Shown here in pieces: positions 23,620-33,800 of a stretch of DNA of 64,000 bases. The notes under the pieces were generated by a model. It saw nothing but the letters and a program-made list of their open reading frames with translations, was not told the DNA's origin and did not search any database. The DNA is from Anisus vortex (taxonomy: Eukaryota > Mollusca > Gastropoda > Planorbidae): the NCBI GenBank assembly GCA_949126835.1, contig OX421503.1, positions 1,540,501 to 1,604,500 of the forward strand, given 5' to 3'. The first letter of the stretch is position 1. The number at the start of each line of letters is the position of its first letter. Both the position numbers and the translations under genes were made by a program.

Positions 23620-24318
23620 CAGGGACGAAACCACATGATATACACGTTGCAATAAAGGTTTTGGACGAAACCACATGATATAGGCTACACGTTGCCATAA
23701 TCATAAAGGTTTTGGACGAAACCACATGATATAGGCTACACGTTGCCATAATCATAAAGGTTTTGGACGAAACCACATGATAGGTTGCACGTTGCAATGA
23801 AGGTTTTCTTATAGGTTTCTTAAACGGTAAGTTTACAGACGTTCCTTCAAGATAGAAGGTTATAACGTTTACTAAACCCAAAACTCCTGCAGGGCGACAG
23901 GGATCCGTCGGTGGCAGGGATAGAACCCGCGACGTGTCAGTTGGTTTTTGGTTGACAGTCCGGTGAACTAACCGCTGGACCAGCCGGCGAGGTTTTGGAC
24001 GAAACCACATGATAAACACATTGCAATGAAGGTTTTGGACGAAACCACATGATATACACTTTGCAATGAAGGTTTTGGACGAAACCACACGATATATACG
24101 TTGCAATGAAGGTTTTGGACGAAACCACATGATATACCCGTTGCAATGAAGGTTTTGCACGAAACCACATGATATACATGTTGCAATGAAGGTTTTGGAC
24201 GAAACCACATGATATACACGTTGCAATGAGGGATTTGGACGAAACCACATGATATAGCCTACACGTTGCAATGAAGGTTTTGGACGAAACCACATGATAT
24301 ACACGTTGCAATGAAGAT
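23620..24318. repeat. About 40-bp minisatellite split by a SINE
   Basis: Units AAGGTTTTGGACGAAACCAC followed by ATGATATACACGTTGCAATG; about 4 copies left and about 8 right of a family-2 SINE at 23805-23993. The left block contains variants with an extra GGCTAC insertion and ATAATCAT ends, the right block is more uniform. Long minus-strand frames (WFRPKPSLQ repeats) are artefacts. Confidence 0.9.
23805..23993 (-). mobile_element. tRNA-derived SINE (family 2)
   Basis: On the minus strand a tRNA-like head (GGCTGGTCCAGCGGTTAGTT for the A-box region; GCGGGTTCTATCCCTGCC for the B-box region), then the body CCTGCAGGAGTTTTGGG and a tail near GAAGGAACGTCTGTAAAC. It is distinct from family 1; other fragments lie at 27059-27165 and 57810-57990. 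Confidence 0.75.
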
Positions 24319-24471
24319 TTTTCAAGGGTCGAAGCTATCATGTGGGAGACATATATGTACTTTAATATATAAAGTAGACTGTGTGTATGTTCAACCAATC
24401 ATATTAGTTAATTTAAAGACACGTGACCTTATTGTCTCATATTATATTTTGCGATTTCGCTTCGGACATGT

Positions 24472-24545
24472 GTCTTCGGCAGCTAAGTGATTAAAGTATC
24501 GGACTGCGATGCGGGCGACCCGGGTTCAATCTCCAGTTAGGCTAT
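24472..24545 (+). mobile_element. tRNA-like SINE head (third type)
   Basis: GCAGCTAAGTGATTAAAGTA and GACCCGGGTTCAATCTCC give A-box and B-box spacing as in a tRNA, but the flanks do not pair as an acceptor stem, so a functional tRNA is unlikely. Confidence 0.5.
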
Positions 24546-27058
24546 TCCTTTTATTTCTACAATTTTTAAATTTTCACTTATTATTAGGATACTTTAAGAA
24601 AAAAATAATTAAATCGAGCAACACCGGTCAATTTAGATTTTTTGTTAAATCAAAAGATTTGTCAAGTTTTTGCCCGATTATAATATTTATTTCAAACTAC
24701 TTTCCTAAAAGCCTTCAGTGAAAAATATTTTAAAAAATAATTATTAGATTTACAGCTTTCTGTTCATTGTAGTTTATACATTTTTTATCTGTAGCTACTT
24801 GGCCTAAACAGGCCTGTTTTATTTTCCGCCGGCCCCCCGGGCAACGCCGGGCAATTCAGCTTGTGAACTATAATGTAACTTGAATTAGGCCTACATATTG
24901 ACTTGTTGAAGTGCAATGTTGCACTATGTTGGGTAAATCATAGCTATACGTCGAATCTTGACGAAAAGTTGAAAAACTAAATGCAGTAGGCCTACTGTAT
25001 AGGCCTAGGCCTACTGTATAAGTAATGTAGTTACTAGGATAAGACCTAAACTGGACATTTTAACTTATAAGTTGACAGACTTTAATAGCTTATAGGCTAG
25101 ATAGAAGATTATTACCAGTGCCTTTACAAGCTTATGTAGCGCCCCAGGGCAAAAGTTCCAGCGCCGCCCCCTTGAATACTGTAACTGCATGTTTAGTGCT
25201 ATATGCTATATTTGCTATATTTAGACTACATTTGCCGCCTCCCTGGAAGTGTCGCCCCCTCTGCCCCCCCCCCCCCCCCCCATGTGAGGGCACTGATTAT
25301 TACGTCCTGCAGGGCGGCAGCGGCGGGGATCGTAAATGTTAAAATCTTGAAGTTATGCTATTTATGACACAGTACGCTATAAAGCTTTTCGGGCATCAAA
25401 TAAATATATTATCATCAGCCCCCTTTCCCGCCCCAAGCACACATTTTTTTCATCAAGTGAGGGCTGTTAGGCTAAAACTAATTGGCAATATGTAGGCCTA
25501 TTTCTATTTAGGCTAATTTAATTTAGTTAGTTTTGCTTTTGGTGTAAGCCACTGTAAGACTAATCAATTTGCTGTAAAAAGAAAAGATGCAGGTAGGGCC
25601 TACAACAATAATTAGCCTAATTAATTAACGTAGATCTAGCTCTTAAAAGTAATTATAATTCGTGCCATAATATAATTGCATGATTAGTTAATATGGTAAT
25701 TATTTCAACGTTTAAAGTACTAAACTTTACTCTCTAATATAGCCTATAGGATTATCACTATGCAATATAGGCCTATTATTATTTAATTAACTTGATGTGT
25801 TAAAGTGTTGATGTATAATTTTCACAATTGTGCATGCCTTAGGTATGTCTGTCGCTTCTGTGTGTTCTAATAAGAGGTTAAATGTAGTGCATTGCTGTTA
25901 CAAATTAAACACTGTCATTAGCCTATAAGCTTATTTAGTTGTATAAACTGGAGAAAAAAAAAGTAGTTCACGGTGATCATGTGACGTCATAAGCCGAGTT
26001 TTCTTTCCCTGTTCCCAGTTCAGATGTTGTATTAGGCTCGCAGCAAACGAACATGAACTAGATATATATATATTTAATAACGGGAGCAATAAATAATTTG
26101 GTTCCCTTAGCAGAACTAGGGCGCACATTGTATAACAATAACAATAAATTAAGGCGCGCATTGAATAACAATAACGATAAATTAGGGAAGGGGAAGGAGG
26201 GATGGGGATAAACATAACAGACAAGATGGTTTAGTTTCAATCATTAATTTTCAGTGAATTTCAGACTTTCATTTTCATGAAACAATATAGGTGTATGGAC
26301 AGCACACACAACAATGACCATTTTACCGTGCTGGACACTGCTGGATATTAGTAGACCTATTGCCAGAGCATTGACTGTCACTGGATCGCCAACTTCGTGG
26401 CACACAGGCCTACACCTCTCTATTACGATATAAACAAATTAAAATAAAATGGTACGAATGGGGAGAGATGCACATATATATTAGGCCTATAGGCATATAG
26501 TATAGGCTAGGCCTATATATATAATAAAATATATAAGCTTAGTACAAGTGGGGGAGGGGAATAGTGCAATTTATGTGTGTGTGTGTGGGGGGGGTGCACG
26601 ACAGGAGGGTAACATAGAAGGTTTATTCTGATATATTAAACTATAATATATGTTAGCTAACTATAGCCTATATAGGGCCTACTATTAAGTGAAATTTTAA
26701 AAAATTAAAATTAGGTTGATTTAATAGTCAGGCTTATAGGGGCCTAAGGCCTAAAGATCTTTTTCATATTTTCAAAGTTTTAATTTCTATTTATCTGGAA
26801 AACATTGCAAAGGGGGGGGGAAGTATAATTATTAGTGGCGTATCTATGTAGGCATGGCAAATAGTGCAAGTCAGGGGTAGTAGGGAAGGTAAATAGAATA
26901 ATGTACGGGTAGGGGATAAAGGAAGGGGGGGGGCTACTGCAACTGGTAGGCCTAATAGTGACCGTATGGAGGAAAATAAAGGCTAATTATAATTATTATC
27001 TGGTGCACAAATTAGTTTAACCTAAACTATTAAACAACTAATAAGTTTTATCTTATGA
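24546..27058. other. Intergenic, no gene seen
   Basis: AT-rich, dotted with AGGCCTA motifs, a C-tract at about 25264-25280 and a GT/G tract at 26573-26594. No supported gene. Confidence 0.4.
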
Positions 27059-27165
27059 GTTTATAGACGTTCCTTCTAGGTAGAAGATTATTACGTCCAC
27101 TAGGCCCAAAACTACTGTAGGGCGGAAGGGATTGGTCGGCGGCAGGGCTAGAACCCGGGACAGTC
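27059..27165 (-). mobile_element. SINE family 2 fragment
   Basis: Complement of the family-2 tail and body: TATAGACGTTCCTTCTAGG, GGCCCAAAACTACTGTAGGG and the B-box region GGGCTAGAACCCGGGAC. Confidence 0.6.
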
Positions 27166-27479
27166 TGTATCAGTGGCTAATAATATAACATACGATATAA
27201 GCCCTAAGTCTAAGTTAAAAAGATGTAGGGCCTACAGTGTCAGTGAGTCGCACAGCTGTCCATTGTAGGTAGGATTATTTAGTCCAATTTGGAGAGTTTC
27301 ATTGCTAAAGAATACAATATTCATTTTCTTAATTCAACCAAAAAAAATGATATTACAGTCAAATAGTTTGACAACACTGAATAACATATTTTTTAAGCCT
27401 TGCGAATCATATAATATTTTTTTTTTTACCTTAGTTAGGACTTTTGTTAGGTTAGTTTCGTTTCTTATCATATCGTAGA

Positions 27480-27666
27480 TGTCTCGGAGTACTTTTAATT
27501 ATGTTCGGAAGTTATTTTTCAATTGTCATGCGCAACGCATTTGTTTCTTTTCTAACTTGCACATGGCGTCCGGTTGAAGGTTATTAAACAATTTTAAATA
27601 AACAACGTGACGTTTATTTGGCTTTTATTTTTCCTCCAACCCTGTTTTCAACGTTAAGCAGTCACA
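27480..27666 (+). promoter_or_regulatory. TOMM40: Probable TOMM40 promoter/5' UTR zone
   Basis: The 190 bp before the start codon carry no obvious TATA box. An in-frame TAA at 27655-27657 blocks any upstream extension of the protein, and CACAATGG gives A at -3 and G at +4, a strong initiation context. The transcription start cannot be fixed from sequence alone. Confidence 0.4.
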
Positions 27667-27862
27667 ATGGGTAATGTGAGTGCAGCTGAGTCTACTAAGC
27701 CCAATGCAGAATTACCATCACCGCCGTTGTTACCTCCGGGCCCACCAACCGAAATTCCAAAAGCGAGACCCAGAGAAACAATGGGCACTGGAAGTACCGG
27801 TACAACTTTGGAACCTGATCCAAATCCAGGTCTTTACGAAGATCTGCACAAGCAAACGAAAG
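27667..27862 (+). CDS. TOMM40: TOMM40 exon 1
   Basis: 65 codons plus one base; Pro/Gly-rich cytosolic N-terminus ending LYEDLHKQTK. The frame forces the exon to end at AAAG with the intron beginning GCAAGT, a GC-AG donor; the nearest GT (AAGTATT) would break the frame. Confidence 0.92.
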
Positions 27863-30800
27863 GCAAGTATTGTTTTGTTTTATTGTTGAAAGGAACTTAA
27901 AATCATTTCAACTGCTTTGTAACATTTTTACTTCCAGATGTTGGCACTGGCAAGGGCCTTTTTTTTTTTTTTTTAAACTAGGCCTAACTACTAGTTTAAT
28001 TAGTCTAGGCCTATTTTACTTTATCACTACCCCCTCAACTTTTGAAATCTTTAAGTTATTCAATTTGTATTTTTCTTTTTTTTTTCCAATAAAGCTTAAG
28101 ATGGATATAAGAATCAGATTTAGGTAATATAAAGAGGTAAACTATTTTGCGGTAATTGTTTACCTGCGTTAGCCCACGAGTTTTTTGGTTCTCTGTGAAA
28201 TATTTTTAAAGATCCATGCCAAATTCGGACAAATCAAGTCATTAAATGTCTCGCAAACCATATTTAGACTTAGAAAAAAATATTTTTATTCGCGATTTTG
28301 TACTATTAATATAGCACAAAACAACGTTATTTCGGCCATTGTCGAAAAGGGGTTTCCTTCCCTAACCTATATAAACTAACCGATACTAACCAAGCGCTAT
28401 TAAAATTTCATTCATTTTAGTAGCGCATGGGTTAGTATCGGTTAGTTTTATAGGTTAGGGTTGGTAACTCTTCTCCTGTGAAGTCACAAGACAAAAATGA
28501 CAAAATGGCGTTGTTTATGTTAAATTAATAGAAAAAAACTAAAAATTGCGTTTAAAAATATTGTTTTTATTTTTTCTAAGCCTAAAAATCATTTGCAAGA
28601 CATTTCATGACTTGATTCGTACGAATTTGGCATGGATATTTCAAAATCATTGCTTTAATCACCCCAAAACTCGTGGGCTAACGCAGGTAAACAATTACCT
28701 ATTTTGCATAAAAAGATAGGCCTACATTTTCAAAAGACAAAATCTCAAAGGACCAAAATTCAACTTGTCCTTGTGATCACCAAATAAAAAACAATTCAAT
28801 TTGAACTTGATAGGCCTTTGACTCTATGACCTATGATAAAATATATGATTTTATGATGATCATTTATATAGCACATCTTTCTGCGCAAAGCATTCTGAGC
28901 TATTTTTCGTTCAGTGGCAGACGTTGGGGGGGGGGGGGGGGTAAAGTAAACAAAAAAACTAGTCGTTGATTTAATCTAGACCTTTCCTAACTTTGACTTT
29001 GAACTAGTCTATGTACTAAGCTTAAAAAAGGAATTGACCTAGTTAATCTTTTACCTCTAGACTACTCTAAAGTAGCCCACAATTTTACTGGTTCTTAGGG
29101 ATAATTCCCTCAATGTGCAATTTTGATACATGAACAATAGAAATGGGTAAACATTTTAAAATCTGACTTCTGCATTGTCCTCCCACTAGAAAAAATCTAT
29201 ATATAAATAAATATATAGGCTACCTACTAAAAATATTAAAGTATATAATATTTATTTAATAGGATGTGCATTAATTTAGTGCTGAGGTGATAACTTTGCA
29301 AATTAAATGAATTTAAAATACTAAAATGAAATCTGAGTATGTCTGTTATTATAACAAATTTTAAAGACCTAAACATAAAGGATTGCAAACATTAACATCA
29401 AAGATTAGTGAACAATATGGGAAACATGTAAATACTTGCAGAACCACGAACTATACATTTTCAATTGCTGCATCTTATGCTGGAACAGAAACTGGACCAT
29501 GACAAACCTAAATAGTGTCACAAGAAATGTGACATATTAATTAAAATGTATTGACTTTGGACCAAACTATTTGTTCTTATAAACAGTTAAAATTAACTGA
29601 TATTTTCCTAGTTCCACTTTTTTTTTCTTGCAAAATAAAAAAACTATCTTTTAGGTGAACCAAGTAGGAGAAGAAATTTCTACAATTTTCTTTTTTTCAT
29701 TTAGTGATTTCAATTTTCCATTATTTCCAAACATGTCCTTCAAACCTGCCCCCTGAACCACTTTACCCGGTCAGCCATATGGCCCCAGGAAGTACCTTGA
29801 ATGACTAACTGTAGGGTGGACTGAAGCAACTGACAGCCATGGTGCGGTTCATTACAACTATTGGACTTTTTGTCTGAATCCTCCATATCATAACTTTTGA
29901 GAATGAAGAAGAAATTTAGATTTTGATTAAAGACACAAACAAACATGCCTACCCACATCCTACATGTCCCTAGCCTTTCACAGATGGGAGGCTACAGATA
30001 ACATGAATACCATCCTCCTCTATACTTCACACAGCCTCAGTCCTGATATTACCCTCCCATTGTTTTTCTGTTGTCTTCCTCTCTTACCAAAAGAAAAAAA
30101 AATACATAACATACATTTGGCTTTTATATATATTATAAGAAAAGACATCCACTGCCAACATAATATATATATAAATAATATATACATGTTTAATTTCAGA
30201 TCTATTTCCTCAAGTCTTTGAAGGCGCTAAAGTCATCATCGCCAAAGGATTGAGCAGCCATTTTCAAATCAGTCATACTATGACTCTGAGCACTTTTTCA
30301 CCATCAGTCTACCGTTTTGGTGCAACATATATAGGTACTAAACAAATTTCACCCACTGAGGTAAATATTCATTATTATTCTATGTAGATTGCTAGAAGTG
30401 TATGAAGACAGTGTCTCGCAATTTAAAAACAGGGGTTGAAAAGTTGGTTTGAAAGTTTTTACCGTTTACTTCATTATTCAAAGTTTGAAAAAACTGCCCA
30501 GGGTTCGGGAAAGCTTGTGAATTTTGCTAAAATGGACAAAGCAGCATGAAGAATATTTTTTTAAATGCTCAAAAAATCCATAACTATGTGATTAAGTTAT
30601 GGTGTTCTTATAGCAGGGATGCCAGTTTTCAGGCTAAAGGGAAATAGACAAATAATTAGCTGTTCCTCCCCTTCTTTTACACATGCTGCTTATGTAAAGT
30701 TTGTAAGTACACCACTATTTGCATTACATAATTAGTTAGGCTAAATAAAAAATAATGTTTATGGTTTGTCACTATACGTATTGTCACGTGTTCAAGCTTG

Positions 30801-33800
30801 CATATTAGTTTTTGGAGAGAAAAATTTTTCAGGCTTTTTTGTCTAGGCCTGCTGGCATCCCTGTTATAGACTCGATATGTCCTGGGGCCTTTTTTTTTCT
30901 TAAATTATTATACGGTGGCTTAATAGATATCCACAAACATTTGGTTTATATTTTGACTATATTTATATATATATTATATAGACGAGACATTTTATTAATA
31001 TGTTTGACATATTCAGGTATATTTTGTTAGTGAATTTGTTGTGAGCTTTGTGAAAAAGTGACTTATATTTATAAAGATTTGAGAGTAAGAATCCTGTGAA
31101 AAAAAATTTATCAGATTGTAGTTGTTTAAGTGTATTACCAATCTATTTATTGGAAGTCATCATTCATTCACCAATGAACATAGGACGCAATAATCTTCTT
31201 TATAGAAGGAGCATCTATAATATATAATAATATATAAGAAGTAAATGGAGACTAGACAGGGCTAATTAACTATGTAACTATGAATATCAACTGTGGAAGT
31301 GATACAGTTTTTTTAAAACAGAAAGTTGGGCCAGTTTTTCATATCAAATTATTTTCTAGAGATCCTTTTTTAAAATCTCTAGGTCAAAGGACTGCCCCAA
31401 AGCCCAACCAAGAGCTAGGTTATTCACCTTTTTGGTCCTGGTTAGCATAAAGGTCCTGGGTTCAAATCCTAGTAAAGGCAAGGATTTGTTCCTGGGTCTG
31501 GTGTCACTAATTCTACCCAGCTCTGATGGGTACCTGACATTAGTTGGGGTAAAGGTGGCTGGACATTTTGCTGGCCACACATCCCCTAGTATGCCATGAC
31601 CACCGAAACTGATGAACGCTGCTTCACCATCCTATGATCAGTTTGGTTCAAAGGGTAATTTACTTTATTAAAATGCATCTATTATCAGACCAAATCAGTC
31701 TTCCAATAAAAAATATTTTTTTACCGATGATCTCTTGTGTAACTCCATTTTTTTCCCCTAACATTAATGATAGTCCGAAGTCAGCATCAATTATTATTCG
31801 TGTCTATTTTTACTGTTTTCATCTAGTCGTCATTCCAAGTGAGTCTGAAATCAGCTGTTTTTAATTTTCATTTTGCCCTCTTGTATTCTTTTTCTTCTAG
31901 TCCTTCCCTGTGCTGTTGGGAGACATCGACTCCAGTGGCAATATGAATGCCAATATCATCCATGCTATTACTGATCGTCTCAGGGCAAAGCTTGTAGCAC
32001 AGGTAACATTGGATAGTTTTGCTTCTTACTGTTGTAACATTGCATGTTTAAAAAAAACCTGTTTTAATTTAAAGATTTTTTTATGCGTTTTCAAAACCAA
32101 TATATTTTTTTATTATTATTATTATCGCTGATTGAAGCACTAACATTATCATTGCAGTTGGTGCTGTAGTAACACTTGTTATGGAAAAGTACCAATCAGA
32201 CCCAGCAAAATATGCCCTCGCATCATTGCTCCAGAAAAGGCAGAATATACTTTGGACCTGCTCCCATCCCTGTGCTATTCTTTCTTTTCAAACATACGTC
32301 CCCAGTAAACTCTCTTAAAATGAAAACGCTTATAAAGAACTGACACACCTCAAAAGCATTGTACAAAACCACTGTACAAAACCACTGAACAGCTGCTCAC
32401 TGCAAACATTGCACTTGTTGTCTAATCCCCCAGCTACATCCATTGGACTCATTGTCTAATCCCCCAGCTACATCCATTGAACTCATTGTCTAATCCCCCA
32501 GCTACATCCATTGGACTCATTGTCTAATCCCCCAGCTACATCCATTGGACTCATTGTCTAATCCCCCAGCTATATCCATTGAGAATGACAATTTAACGTT
32601 ACAGTTGTATTTCTATAAGAATTTCATTTGGATTATTTTATGTATTTTATTATAGCAAACATGCCTTATTTAAAAAAAAAGAATTTTAAGCGTAATACTA
32701 TTTCTAATGCATTGCTTATCATTTGAAGGCCGCTACTGTGTTGCATTATAAGGTTTAATAATGTAGATTATAATGTAGAGAGTCTCTCCTGGGGTAGCTA
32801 AGGACAAACTTATACCAGATATTATCTCCATTTTTTGTTATTTCAGTTTCAACCAAACAAATGTGTGGGCCAACAGGTATCTTTAGATTACAAAGGGGAT
32901 GACTACACTGCATCTCTGACAACTGGAAATGTAGACCCTCTTTCTGCATCAGGTACAATGCTCTGTTGAGTGTTTGAGTTTATATAAGAATGGATGGATC
33001 TTGAGTAAATCTTAAAGTTTGCTCAGTCTGTGTTTGAAAAAATTATATGGAAATATTCTATAGTTTTGTTTCATGATTTTACTGTGCTAAGGACCAATTA
33101 ATTTTTCACACTACACAGACAAATGATACAGCACCCAGCAGTTCATTAGTTTATACTGTTTACTAGTTGCTCATTACCTACAGCTGACAGTCTTTTATAT
33201 ATTTACTCATTGTTTAGGTCTACTAGTTGCTCATTACCTACAGCTGACAGTCTTTTATATATTTACTCATTGTTTAGGTCTACTAGTTGCTCATTACCTA
33301 CAGCTGACAGTCTTTTATATATTTACTCATTGTTTAGGTCTACTAGTTGCTCATTACCTACAGCTGACAGTCTTTTATATATTTACTCATTGTTTAGGTC
33401 TACTAGTTGCTCATTACCTACTGCTGACAGTCTTTTATATATTTACTCATTGTTTAGGTCTACTAGTTGCTCATTACCTACTGCTGACAGTCTTTTATAT
33501 ATTTACTCATTGTTTAGGTCTACTAGTTGCTCATTACCTACAGCTGACAGTCTTTTATATATTTACTCATTGTTTAGGTCTACTAGTTGCTCATTACCTA
33601 TTTACTCATTGTTTAGGTCTACTAGTTGCTCATTACCTATTTACTCATTGTTTAGGTCTACTAGTTGCTCATTACCTACAGCTGACAGTATATATTTACT
33701 CATTGTTTAGGTCTACTAGTTGCTCATTACCTACAGCTGACAGTATATATTTACTCATTGTTTAGGTCTACTAGTTGCTCATTACCTACAGCTGACAGTA

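Noticed and set aside
23600..24398. Minus-strand frames with WFRPKPSLQ repeats
   Set aside because: Minisatellite by-product, interrupted by a SINE.
24472..24545. Functional tRNA gene
   Set aside because: A- and B-box motifs are present but there is no pairing acceptor stem; this and the other tRNA-like stretches fit SINE heads.
27680..27889. Overlapping second frame in TOMM40 exon 1
   Set aside because: Shadow of the TOM40 frame; no homology.
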